Of a stretch of DNA of 64,000 bases, positions 8,594 to 16,173 are shown piece by piece; the stretch's first letter is position 1, and the number at the start of each line of letters is the position of its first letter. The notes below the pieces were generated by a model. It had not been told where the DNA came from. It did not search any database and was given only the letters and a program-made list of their open reading frames with translations. Origin of the DNA: Bacteroidota bacterium (lineage in GTDB: Bacteria > Bacteroidota > Bacteroidia > Bacteroidales > F082); NCBI GenBank assembly GCA_018816765.1, contig JAHIUX010000011.1, positions 62,001 to 126,000 of the forward strand. The letters run 5' to 3'. The position numbers and the translations under genes are program-made.

Positions 8594-9970
8594 TTAAATT
8601 TTTTCGAGGGCAACGGTAAAATGCCGCAGGATAGGTGCTTCGGCTACGATGCGATAGCCTGTTTTTATCGTGTTTCTCCGCGCGAACACATTGAGTATGG
8701 TGGCAGCCACATACCGCATATGGTTGTCGGAGTATACCCTTCGCGGGATGGCAAACCTGACCATTTCGAGTCCCGGATAGCGGTCTTCACGGGTTACGGG
8801 ATCGCGGTCGGCCATGATGGTGCCTATTTCGACGCCACGCACCCCACCTTCGATGTAAAATTCGAGGGCCAGCGTTTGTGCGATATACTGCTCGCGGGGA
8901 AGGTGAGGCAGGAACCTTTTGGCATCGACAAAGATGGCATGACCTCCAAAGGGATATTGCACCGGCACCCCACCTTCGTGAAGGAGCTTACCCAGCAGCG
9001 CCACCTGATTAATGCGTGTTTCGAGGTAGTCGAATTCGGTGCCGTCATAAAGTCCCTGGGCAAGGGCGTTCATGTCGCGGCCCGACATGCCGCCGTAGGT
9101 GATATAGCCTTCGAACATGATGTTGAACACGCTGGCCTGACGGAACAATTCGGGATCGCGCAGGCCAATGAATCCGCCCATATTCACGATGGCATCTTTC
9201 TTGCTGCTCATGGTCATGCCATCGCCGTAAGAAAACATCTCCCTCACAATTTCGCGGATGGTGGTATCTTCATAGCCCTTTTCGCGTGTTTTAATGAAAT
9301 AGGCATTTTCGGCAAAACGGGCGGCATCGAAGATCACCTTGATGCCATATTTGTCGGCCATGGCCTTCACTTCACGCATATTCTGCATCGAAACCGGCTG
9401 ACCACCGGAGGTGTTGCAGGTGATGGTGATGATAATCATCGGAATCTGGCTGGCGGGATAGGCCCTGAGTGTTGATTCGAGCTTCGCCAGGTCGATATTT
9501 CCCTTGAACGGATGGTCGAGGGTGGTGTCGTAAGCCTCATCGATGGTACAGTCGATGGCAGTGGCTTTGCGAAACTCAATATGTCCTTTGGTGGTATCGA
9601 AGTGGGCATTGCCCGGAACCTTGTCACCCGCTTTCACCATAGCCGAAAACAGCACATTTTCGGCTGCCCTGCCCTGGTGGGTTGGTAAAAAATACGGAAA
9701 TCCAGTGATCTCGCTGATGGCGTTTTTCATTTTGTAGTAGGACGATGCGCCGGCATAGGACTCATCGCCCAGCATCATCTCCGACCATTGGCGGTCGCTC
9801 ATGGCGCCTGTTCCTGAGTCGGTGAGCAAATCGACAAACACCTGATCACTGCGGAGGTTAAACAAATTGTATTTGGCTTCTTTGATCCAGCTTTCGCGTT
9901 CGGCGCGGCTGCTTTTTCTGATGGTTTCGACCATCTTTATTTTATACGATTCTGCAAATGGTAATTCCAT
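8594..9970 (-). CDS. tnaA: Tryptophanase (L-tryptophan indole-lyase)
   Basis: 458 residues; PLP enzyme that splits tryptophan to indole, pyruvate and ammonia. The PLP lysine is K258 in MSSKKD. It could have been tyrosine phenol-lyase, but the residues that separate the two point to tryptophanase: FDTTKGH has Asp125 where phenol-lyase has Thr124, and GVEIG has Val380 and Ile382 where phenol-lyase has Met379 and Arg381. Starting at MELPFAES (9970) fits the Bacteroides-type N-terminus; an in-frame ATG 18 bp upstream (9988) is also possible. The gene stands alone, with its own -7 box, a leader ORF and a hairpin upstream, and a terminator downstream. Adjacent aromatic transporter genes, common in enterobacteria, are absent. 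Confidence 0.93.
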   Translation of the reverse strand: MELPFAESYKIKMVETIRKSSRAERESWIKEAKYNLFNLRSDQVFVDLLTDSGTGAMSDRQWSEMMLGDESYAGASSYYKMKNAISEITGFPYFLPTHQGRAAENVLFSAMVKAGDKVPGNAHFDTTKGHIEFRKATAIDCTIDEAYDTTLDHPFKGNIDLAKLESTLRAYPASQIPMIIITITCNTSGGQPVSMQNMREVKAMADKYGIKVIFDAARFAENAYFIKTREKGYEDTTIREIVREMFSYGDGMTMSSKKDAIVNMGGFIGLRDPELFRQASVFNIMFEGYITYGGMSGRDMNALAQGLYDGTEFDYLETRINQVALLGKLLHEGGVPVQYPFGGHAIFVDAKRFLPHLPREQYIAQTLALEFYIEGGVRGVEIGTIMADRDPVTREDRYPGLEMVRFAIPRRVYSDNHMRYVAATILNVFARRNTIKTGYRIVAEAPILRHFTVALEKI

Positions 9971-10008
9971 GGTAAACTGATTAATCATAAAAAGATGAAT
10001 TTCACTAA

Positions 10009-10029
10009 CAGCCAGTAGAATGCTGGCTG
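10009..10029 (-). promoter_or_regulatory. Hairpin in tnaA leader
   Basis: CAGCCAG (10009-10015) and CTGGCTG (10023-10029) form a perfect 7-bp stem with a 7-base loop. It starts one base after the stop of the 26-codon leader ORF and ends about 20 bases before the 9988 ATG. The following bases are T-rich but not a clean T run, so it could act on translation start rather than as a terminator. Confidence 0.5.
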
Positions 10030-10030
10030 A

Positions 10031-10111
10031 TCAGGAATCAGTTACATGGTCACGATCCTTGATATTCAAGTAGTTGAACTTTTCTGTTGGTTGATAAATC
10101 ATTTGTTGCAT
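10031..10111 (-). CDS. Possible 26-aa leader peptide of tnaA
   Basis: ATG at 10111 and TGA at 10033-10031 frame 26 codons (begins MQQMIYQPTEKF, ends DRDHVTDS). It starts about 22 bases after the -7 box and stops next to the leader hairpin, an arrangement that suggests leader-peptide control. In E. coli, TnaC does this job and needs a Trp codon; this peptide contains no Trp. So it is not a TnaC homologue, and its being translated is only inferred from position. Confidence 0.35.
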   Translation of the reverse strand: MQQMIYQPTEKFNYLNIKDRDHVTDS

Positions 10112-10132
10112 TAAGATAATACCCCAAGGTGT

Positions 10133-10140
10133 CAAATATA
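10133..10140 (-). promoter_or_regulatory. -7 element TATATTTG of tnaA
   Basis: On the minus strand TATATTTG matches TAnnTTTG exactly. It would give a transcript start near 10126 and a leader of about 155 bases. I see no clear -33 TTTG at 19-21 bp. Confidence 0.5.
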
Positions 10141-10290
10141 GTACAATAATGCATGATATAATAAAAAAAGATCAGATTTTTGCAGCATACAGGCTTGCAG
10201 GAAGAAGCAGGCTTTTGGCTGAAGAATTTTTATGCTTTATGCAACCACTGGCAATTTAGCTTGTCATTGGATAACGAAAGATGATTACAA

Positions 10291-10845
10291 TTGGAAACTG
10301 TACAGCTTGACATTCATCAGGATTTGATCAGGGAAAGCATTGGTGGCAACCGCAAGGCCCAGTATAAGCTGTACCAGCAATATGCCAAAGCCATGTACAA
10401 CATCTGCTTTCGGATGATGCAAAACACTGAGGATGCAGAGGATATGCTTCAGGAGTCGTTTGCCGACGCCTTCAGGCGCATGCAGAGTTTCCGGTTCGAG
10501 TCGACTTTCGGCGCCTGGCTCAAGCGCATTGTCATCAACCACTGCATCAACGAAATCCGCAGGCGCAAAGCCGACCTGAAATATTTCGAAGACATGCACC
10601 TGTTTGAGGGCAAGCCGGAGGAGCCGGTAGAAGTGAGCGGACTGAGTGTGGAAAAGGTGAAACTGGCCATGAACGGGTTGCCCAACGGGAGCCGCATGAT
10701 CTTTTCGCTATACCTGCTCGAAGGATATGATCATCTTGAAATCGCTGAGATTCTTAATATTTCTGTGTCGAACTCAAAGTCACAGTATATGAGGGCCAGA
10801 CAACGTGTAAAAGAATTGCTAATACAAATGGGGTATGAAAACTGA
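10291..10845 (+). CDS. ECF-type RNA polymerase sigma factor
   Basis: 184 residues with sigma region 2 (YNICFRMMQNTEDAEDMLQ, then FGAWLKRIVINHCINEIRRR) and region 4 (YLLEGYDHLEIAEILNISVSNSKSQYMRARQRVKELL), the helix-turn-helix that reads the -35 box. The reading frame begins with TTG at 10291; the nearby ATG at 10281 is out of frame, so a TTG start is the best choice. The stop overlaps the start of the next gene by 11 bp; that protein is a membrane-bound partner, as expected for an anti-sigma factor. The pair probably controls the following surface-protein genes. Confidence 0.88.
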   Translation: METVQLDIHQDLIRESIGGNRKAQYKLYQQYAKAMYNICFRMMQNTEDAEDMLQESFADAFRRMQSFRFESTFGAWLKRIVINHCINEIRRRKADLKYFEDMHLFEGKPEEPVEVSGLSVEKVKLAMNGLPNGSRMIFSLYLLEGYDHLEIAEILNISVSNSKSQYMRARQRVKELLIQMGYEN

Positions 10846-11401
10846 CGATCTGGAAAACTTTATCCGGAACAACCGGGCACAGTTCGATGAACTTGAGCCC
10901 GATCCGGCCCTGTGGGCAATGATTGCCGATGAACCTCCGGTGCGGCAAAGGGTGTTGTGGCGCACCTTTCTCGTTCGGGTTGCCGCAGTGATGGTCATCT
11001 TTGTTTCGGGTTATTATTTCCACCGCTGGATAGCACCGGATCAGGCCCTCACAGCCGAAATCAACCAGCAAAGTCCTGCAGAAGGACCTACCCACGAATA
11101 CCAGGTGTTTCTGGAAGCAAAAGGCTATTACACATCGGTGATCAGCAAAAAGGAAAGCGAAGTGTTTCAGCTCGTTGGCAACAATGCCAGGATGAAGCAG
11201 GACCTTGAAAACGATTTATCGGCCCTCGACAAAAGCTACGCCTCACTGGAGCGCGACCTGGGCGATCAGGTAGCCAGCCAGGAGGTGATCGAAGCCATGA
11301 TACAGCATTACCGCATCAGGCTCGAAATTCTTGAAGATATGCTCATACAATTAAAATCAACCGCCCCGGCGGAAGAAGTGGAGGTGCATCATGTACTTTA
11401 A
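10835..11401 (+). CDS. Probable membrane anti-sigma factor
   Basis: 188 residues. A short cytoplasmic N-terminus (with ELEPDPALW) is followed by one membrane span at about residues 44-62 (FLVRVAAVMVIFVSGYYF). The periplasmic part is mainly helical and likely coiled (MKQDLENDLSALDKSYASLE). This shape, and the 11-bp overlap with the sigma gene, are typical of anti-sigma factors of Bacteroidota ECF pairs. No zinc-finger HxxxCxxC motif is seen in the N-terminus. The stop overlaps the next gene start by 11 bp. Confidence 0.65.
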   Translation: MKTDDLENFIRNNRAQFDELEPDPALWAMIADEPPVRQRVLWRTFLVRVAAVMVIFVSGYYFHRWIAPDQALTAEINQQSPAEGPTHEYQVFLEAKGYYTSVISKKESEVFQLVGNNARMKQDLENDLSALDKSYASLERDLGDQVASQEVIEAMIQHYRIRLEILEDMLIQLKSTAPAEEVEVHHVL

Positions 11402-12485
11402 CAAATTCAAATTATTCAGCCTTGCCTTTTTGCTCATCAGTTGTTCGCTGCAGGCACAGGTGTACGAAAAGTCGAAACATTTCAGCGAACATTTTCCGGT
11501 GAGCAAAAATACCGAGATAAACATAACCAATAAATATGGCAATGTGCACCTTGTGAGCTGGGAAAAGGATTCGGTGAGGTTCGAAGTCGACCTGAAGGTG
11601 AGTTCCTCCAAACAGCAAAAGGTCGACAAGGCCTTCAACGACATTGATGTGAGGTTTACCAGTACGCCCAACTTTGTGAATGCCAGCACGGTGTTTGCCA
11701 ATGCCGGCAATATCTGGTCGGAACTCTCCGATATGACCAAAACCGTTATCAACACAGGAAACCTGGCCGAAATCAACTACACGGTTTATTTGCCATCGGA
11801 CCTCAGGGTGACAGTTGACAACCGCTTCGGCAACGTGTATACCACCGACCACAGCGCAGCGACAAGCTTCACGGTTTCCAACGGCAACCTTCAGGCCAAT
11901 TACCTTGCTGAAAAGTCGACTGTTGTTGTCGAGTTTGGCAATGCCAACATCAACCGCGTCGATCTGGGACGTATTGAGCTGAACTATGCCGAGATTGAGG
12001 TGAAACAAGCCGGACAGCTCACCCTCACCGGGCGTTCATCGACCATTCACCTTGGTAGTGTAGAAGCCCTGCAGCTCGATTCGCGCCGCGACAGAATTCA
12101 GGTAGATGAGGCCATTTCGGTCACCGGCGAAAGCTCCTTCTCGCGACTGACTTTCAACCGGTTAAAAACCAGCTTCCTGCTGAAGGCGACCTATGGCACC
12201 CTCACGCTGGGTGATTTCAGCCCGACATTTAAGACTTTGCAGCTTAACTCCGACTATGCCGTGAACAACATCTATGTCAACAGCAACCATTTCACCGCCA
12301 TTGAGGTCAACTACCGTGCACGCACCAAGGTGAATCTGCCGGTTGAGATCAAGGTGCTCGAGAAACAGGAGCCTGCTCCGGGCAAAGATGACGGCTTCCT
12401 GAAGGCTGCCATCGGCACAGGACTGATGGGCTCATTCCGTTTTAATACCAGCGGGGGCGAAGTCAATATTTTTTACAAACCCTGA
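11391..12485 (+). CDS. DUF4097-like secreted beta-solenoid protein
   Basis: 364 residues with a signal peptide (LFSLAFLLISC then SLQAQ). The mature part is made of short beta-rich stretches such as ITNKYGNVHLVSWEKD, VDNRFGNVYTTDH and LNYAEIEVK, the repeated pattern of DUF4097/DUF4098-like putative adhesins, predicted as a beta-solenoid. It overlaps the anti-sigma gene by 11 bp, so it belongs to the sigma operon. A surface or periplasmic role is likely; no enzyme motif is visible. The FLISC could be a lipobox, but LQAQ looks like the cleavage site. Confidence 0.65.
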   Translation: MYFNKFKLFSLAFLLISCSLQAQVYEKSKHFSEHFPVSKNTEINITNKYGNVHLVSWEKDSVRFEVDLKVSSSKQQKVDKAFNDIDVRFTSTPNFVNASTVFANAGNIWSELSDMTKTVINTGNLAEINYTVYLPSDLRVTVDNRFGNVYTTDHSAATSFTVSNGNLQANYLAEKSTVVVEFGNANINRVDLGRIELNYAEIEVKQAGQLTLTGRSSTIHLGSVEALQLDSRRDRIQVDEAISVTGESSFSRLTFNRLKTSFLLKATYGTLTLGDFSPTFKTLQLNSDYAVNNIYVNSNHFTAIEVNYRARTKVNLPVEIKVLEKQEPAPGKDDGFLKAAIGTGLMGSFRFNTSGGEVNIFYKP

Positions 12486-12548
12486 TCGCTTTATTGCAAC
12501 CCTTTTTCAATCTGCTTGTCTCTGTTTACAGACTAAAAACTCTTTCTT

Positions 12549-13280
12549 ATGAATCGCAAATTATCACGCGTAGCCCTGTTTGTTGTCATTGCCGCAGCCT
12601 TGTTCACCATCGGCGGATGTTATACTGACGGCATCAACTGCCTCAGGGGCAATGGCCAGCTGATCACCGAAAACAGGTCATCTCAGGTGTTTACCCAGAT
12701 CGTCAGCAACGGATCCTTCGACGTTTTTGTGATGCCTTCGGTCATCCATGAAGTGCGCGTTGAGTCAGAATCGAACCTGATCGGTTTCATCAAGACCTAT
12801 GTTTCCGGCGACAGGCTGATCATTGAAACAGCCAGCAACCGCTGCATTAACAACACCCTGCCTATTCGCGTTACGGTGTATACTCCTTACGCAAACAGTT
12901 TCGAACTGAATGGTTCGGGCTATATGCAGGCCTTCAACCTTAATGTGGAGGAAGTGTTTGCCTTTGTCAACGGATCAGGGAAAATCGACCTCGACTTCGT
13001 GTCAGATTATATGAAAGGCAGCATCAGCGGATCAGGAACCATTGAAGCTACCGGCATCACCAACGCCACCGACCTTCAGATCAGTGGTTCGGGCAATATC
13101 TATGCTTACGACCTCGACCAGAATAAATGCTATGCAAGCATCAGCGGTTCGGGCAATATGTACGTGTTTCCCAACCAGTTGCTTGATGCAATCATCAGTG
13201 GAAGCGGCAATATTTATTATCGCGGCAACCCACAGATTGTACAGCAGATCACCGGTTCGGGACGCATCATCAAACAATAG
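12549..13280 (+). CDS. GIN-domain lipoprotein (DUF2807, putative adhesin head)
   Basis: 243 residues. The lipobox is FTIGGC near residue 24. The mature part shows at least seven G-S-G turns at close spacing (NGSGY, NGSGK, SGSGT, SGSGN x3, TGSGR), a hallmark of the GIN/DUF2807 domain, which folds as a beta-solenoid. Proteins with this domain are membrane-anchored or surface lipoproteins of unknown function in Bacteroidota. It follows the DUF4097-like gene by 63 bp and precedes two outer-membrane proteins. Confidence 0.85.
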   Translation: MNRKLSRVALFVVIAAALFTIGGCYTDGINCLRGNGQLITENRSSQVFTQIVSNGSFDVFVMPSVIHEVRVESESNLIGFIKTYVSGDRLIIETASNRCINNTLPIRVTVYTPYANSFELNGSGYMQAFNLNVEEVFAFVNGSGKIDLDFVSDYMKGSISGSGTIEATGITNATDLQISGSGNIYAYDLDQNKCYASISGSGNMYVFPNQLLDAIISGSGNIYYRGNPQIVQQITGSGRIIKQ

Positions 13281-13288
13281 AAGCTGCT

Positions 13289-13795
13289 ATGGTTAAAAAA
13301 TGGATCATCCTGGTGTTGGCTTTTGTACTGGCAAGTCCGGTCATGGCGCAATACATGAAAAATGCAGTAGGTGTCAGGGGCGGCATCAGCCGGGGCATCA
13401 GTTTCCAGCATTTCTTCGAAGAAAACAAGGACCTCAAGCTGCTGATGAGTTTCAGGGATAACGGCATGCAACTGACCGTAATGATGAGTCACTATGAATC
13501 GGTAGCCGGGCGTTTCAGGGATAATTTTTATTTCTATTACGGCATGGGGCTGCATGGAGGCTTTACCCGCAATGTAAAGATGCTGTGGTATTTCAGCAGC
13601 CAGAACCAGGGTGAACCCAGGCCGGTAACACGGGCAGTGGTGGGCGCCGATGGATTGCTTGGCGCCGAATACCGCATTTTCACCGTTCCGCTGAGTTTCG
13701 GCATCGAGTACAAGCCCTTTTTCGACCTCTTTGGTCACCGGATATTCAGGCTTTCGTTTGCCGACCTTGGATTTACCTTCCGCTATCATTTTTAA
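13289..13795 (+). CDS. Small outer-membrane beta-barrel protein
   Basis: 168 residues with a signal peptide (IILVLAFVLASPVMAQ). The mature part has alternating strands and ends with FADLGFTFRYHF, where the last aromatic residue is typical of barrels folded by the BAM machine. It begins 8 bp after the GIN gene and lies within the same transcription unit. Confidence 0.65.
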   Translation: MVKKWIILVLAFVLASPVMAQYMKNAVGVRGGISRGISFQHFFEENKDLKLLMSFRDNGMQLTVMMSHYESVAGRFRDNFYFYYGMGLHGGFTRNVKMLWYFSSQNQGEPRPVTRAVVGADGLLGAEYRIFTVPLSFGIEYKPFFDLFGHRIFRLSFADLGFTFRYHF

Positions 13796-13818
13796 GTAAT
13801 TTCTTAACCACAAATACA

Positions 13819-14445
13819 ATGAAAAAATCACTTTTATTGCTCAGCCTGATCATCGGACTGGGTCTTTTCGCAAGTGCCCAGGAAAACAAGGAATACCGCA
13901 CACTGTTTGGACGCGATGGCGATATCGATCATGGAGCCTATGGTGCCATGACCTTTTCGTTCGGTTCTGTCGACGGCAAAGACGCCTTCATGACCGGCAT
14001 CAAGGGTGGATGGGTGATCGATCACAGGCTTACCCTCGGCCTGGCAGGATCAGGATTCACAAGCGACCTCAGGTTCGACAACAAATTCCCCGGACAACGC
14101 GTAAACCTCGTTGGCGGTTATGGCGGGCTGCTCATTGAGCCTGTTGTGATGCCCTTTTCGCCTGTTCACCTCACTTTCCCTGTCATCATTGGCGCCGGCG
14201 GTGTGGCCTATGTGAACTACGACTGGTGGAACTACGACAGCCAGGTTGACCCATCCGTATGGGATTCTGACGCCTTTTTCGTGCTCGAACCCGGTGTTGA
14301 AATCGAAATTAACATGGTTCGTTTCATGCGGCTGGCCATTGGTGCATCGTATCGTTACACCTCCTCTCTGGTCATGAATAATACCAACGGGAATGTGCTT
14401 CGCGGTTTCAGCGGAGGATTCAGCCTCAAATTCGGGAAGTTCTGA
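13819..14445 (+). CDS. Outer-membrane beta-barrel protein
   Basis: 208 residues, signal peptide ending SAQE (about residue 21). Amphipathic strands continue to a C-terminal GFSLKFGKF, again the aromatic barrel end. It follows the previous barrel gene by 23 bp, and a strong terminator 27 bp after its stop ends the sigma-factor operon. The function is unknown. Confidence 0.65.
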   Translation: MKKSLLLLSLIIGLGLFASAQENKEYRTLFGRDGDIDHGAYGAMTFSFGSVDGKDAFMTGIKGGWVIDHRLTLGLAGSGFTSDLRFDNKFPGQRVNLVGGYGGLLIEPVVMPFSPVHLTFPVIIGAGGVAYVNYDWWNYDSQVDPSVWDSDAFFVLEPGVEIEINMVRFMRLAIGASYRYTSSLVMNNTNGNVLRGFSGGFSLKFGKF

Positions 14446-14472
14446 CAAGGCACAAATTCAACAAAACAAAAT

Positions 14473-14499
14473 AAAACTGCCCAAACAGGCAGTTTTTTT
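14473..14499 (+). terminator. Intrinsic terminator of the sigma operon
   Basis: AAAACTGCC (14473-14481) and GGCAGTTTT (14488-14496) pair perfectly around a 6-base loop, and the run of T goes on to 14499. Confidence 0.9.
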
Positions 14500-14566
14500 G
14501 TTTCTGCTTGTAACCACAGCCGAAAAGCTGCGTCAAAATGGGCGAAACCCCCTAATAAAAAATGAT

Positions 14567-14902
14567 ATGCATGACCTGGATAGTGTGTTAATCACCGGAA
14601 TGGTCTTCGGAACCATTTACGGTATATTTTACTTATTCATCCGCCGCCGCGAAAGACTGACCATGATGGAAAAAGGCGTTGATGCGTCGATGTTCGTCAG
14701 CGACACAAAAAGCTTCAACAAATCGACACTCAAGTTTGGCATGCTGTTTATCGGCATCGGCGTCGGTGTACTCTTTGGCAACATCCTCGCAGTGAACTCC
14801 GCACTGCACGAAGAGGTGGCCTACTTCTCGATGATCTTCCTCTTCGGCGGATTTGCCCTGGTGGCCAATTACCTGATCGAGAAGAGCGAAAGCAAAAAAT
14901 AA
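14567..14902 (+). CDS. DUF6249-like membrane protein
   Basis: 111 residues from the ATG at 14567 (upstream in-frame codons run through the terminator and cannot be coding). Three membrane spans: residues 5-22, about 50-72 and 82-100. The pattern of span, basic loop with MMEKGVDASMF, then GMLFIGIGVGVLFG and YFSMIFLFGGFALVANY matches the small DUF6249 proteins that in Bacteroidota often sit close to ECF sigma factors. The function is unknown. Confidence 0.65.
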   Translation: MHDLDSVLITGMVFGTIYGIFYLFIRRRERLTMMEKGVDASMFVSDTKSFNKSTLKFGMLFIGIGVGVLFGNILAVNSALHEEVAYFSMIFLFGGFALVANYLIEKSESKK

Positions 14903-14941
14903 CCCGCAGTCAGTTTAGGACTGATCGCCTGAAACAACGTC

Positions 14942-14977
14942 AAGGGCGGCCTGAAAGTAACACTTCGGGCCGCCCTT
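14942..14977. terminator. GC-rich hairpin after the DUF6249-like gene
   Basis: AAGGGCGGCC (14942-14951) pairs with GGCCGCCCTT (14968-14977). It lies 40 bp past the stop. There is no T run on the plus strand, so ending of transcription here may depend on Rho. Confidence 0.55.
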
Positions 14978-15076
14978 GCAGCTGTTGCACCTTGAGGTTT
15001 TCTTTATGGAAGTTGGTTTTATCCATGGTTTTAGTGAAGCAGTGGGTTAAACACTGCTGACGAACTGAACATTTTT

Positions 15077-15084
15077 TACATTTG
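15077..15084 (+). promoter_or_regulatory. -7 element TACATTTG before the AraC gene
   Basis: An exact TAnnTTTG box. The transcript would begin near 15091, very close to the ATG at 15094, which leaves almost no leader and argues for a later start in this gene. Confidence 0.45.
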
Positions 15085-15093
15085 TACCAACTA

Positions 15094-15732
15094 ATGGCAA
15101 CTAAATTCGCAGCAATTAGTTGCCAACACCTCCAAAGCTCCAATCGTTTGACCCACAAATCGCACCACCGGTTTCTTCTGCGCAATATGCTGAGCGAATG
15201 CTGTCTGAAACTCATCAGGCTGGTGCTTGAGCAACAAGGCGTTGCCCTGACGAAGGCAAAGCTGGGCGACATCACCGTCAGTTACGACGAGGAGCAGATC
15301 AGCCTTGAAAAGATCAGGGGACTCATTGTTGAGCTGGGCTTCGAGGAAATAAACGACCGGGACGCCATCCTTGTCGAGGAAATCAAACGGGTCGTCGTTG
15401 AATTGGTACACCACACCACCTACAATGCCATGGTGCGCAATTCCGACTTCCTGGTGAGCCGTTTCGACAAGAGCTACCAGCACCTGAGCACCGTTTTCTC
15501 AAAACATGAACACATTACGCTCGAAAAGTATATCATCTTGCAACGGATTGAGAAAGTGAAAGAACTGATTCAGCTGGATGAATTAAGCCTGAGTGAAATT
15601 GCTTTTAGCATGGGATACAGCAGTGTGCAGTATTTGTCGACACAGTTCAGGTCGATTACCAGCTACACCGTTACCGAATACAAAGCACTGCCCGACAAAC
15701 AGCGATTTGGGGCAGGATTAAGCAACACATAA
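15094..15732 (+). CDS. AraC-family regulator with HMA-like N-terminal domain
   Basis: The C-terminal 100 residues hold the AraC DNA-binding domain: ILQRIEKVKELIQLDELSLSEIAFSMGYSS, then VQYLSTQFRSITSYTVTEY. Before it lies a heavy-metal-associated-like fold (NMLSECCLKLIRLVLEQQG, ILVEEIKR), a pattern known for a family of Bacteroidota regulators. The typical paired Cys of true metal-binding domains is incomplete. The start is uncertain: ATG 15094 gives 212 residues, but the family usually begins just before the NML segment, so TTG 15148 or ATG 15187 are also possible. It lies 190 bp upstream of the PqqD operon on the same strand and could control it. Confidence 0.75.
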   Translation: MATKFAAISCQHLQSSNRLTHKSHHRFLLRNMLSECCLKLIRLVLEQQGVALTKAKLGDITVSYDEEQISLEKIRGLIVELGFEEINDRDAILVEEIKRVVVELVHHTTYNAMVRNSDFLVSRFDKSYQHLSTVFSKHEHITLEKYIILQRIEKVKELIQLDELSLSEIAFSMGYSSVQYLSTQFRSITSYTVTEYKALPDKQRFGAGLSNT

Positions 15733-15921
15733 AACTATCTTTAACAAACCATAAACCAACTGAGTACAAAGGCATCTAAACAGATTGTTGTTTCCACCGC
15801 AAGGCCTGGAAAACAAATAATACCCAATGTTCACACTGATAATTTTATACAACAAACAATGAATTCTGTAACCAATGATTTCACGCAAGGCAGTAAACTT
15901 GCATCTTCAAATATTCCTGCT

Positions 15922-16173
15922 ATGAAAATTAAAAACAATATTGCTGTCAGCGAAAACGGATTTGTGTTCAACCCGGCCTCCGGTGAATCCTTTTCGGTGA
16001 ACACAGTAGGCCTCGAGATACTGAATATGCTGAGGAAAGGACATTCGGCTGTGCAAATTATCCAGTCGATCAACGACCATTTTCACGCTGAACCTACGGT
16101 GATTGAGCGCGACCTGAACGATTTTATAGAGACCCTCCGGCAATACCATATGATTGACCATGACGAAGACTAA
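15922..16173 (+). CDS. PqqD-like peptide-binding protein (RRE)
   Basis: 83 residues from the ATG at 15922 (an in-frame ATG at 15859 would add 21 residues that do not look like the family). The sequence shows the PqqD pattern: INNNIAV-like strand, GFVFNPASGESFSVN hairpin, then GLEILNMLRKGHSAVQIIQ and a winged helix to the end. PqqD domains are RiPP recognition elements: they hold the leader part of a precursor peptide and present it to modifying enzymes. Here the gene overlaps the ATP-grasp start by 14 bp, so the two products probably work together. No short precursor gene was seen nearby. Confidence 0.8.
   Translation: MKIKNNIAVSENGFVFNPASGESFSVNTVGLEILNMLRKGHSAVQIIQSINDHFHAEPTVIERDLNDFIETLRQYHMIDHDED

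Noticed and set aside
8621-9475. Long open frame on the plus strand across tnaA (284 codons).
   Set aside because: It mirrors the codon structure of tnaA on the other strand and has no protein-family character; other long opposite-strand frames, such as those over 16181-17059, 37988-38914 and 56072-56845, were dropped for the same reason.
8594-9970. Tyrosine phenol-lyase as identity of the lyase.
   Set aside because: Asp125, Val380 and Ile382 are the tryptophanase-type residues; phenol-lyase would need Thr, Met and Arg at these places.
15094-15186. A lost metal-binding Cys pair in the AraC regulator as a mutation.
   Set aside because: Members of this regulator family commonly have Ser in place of the first Cys, so the sequence is normal for it.
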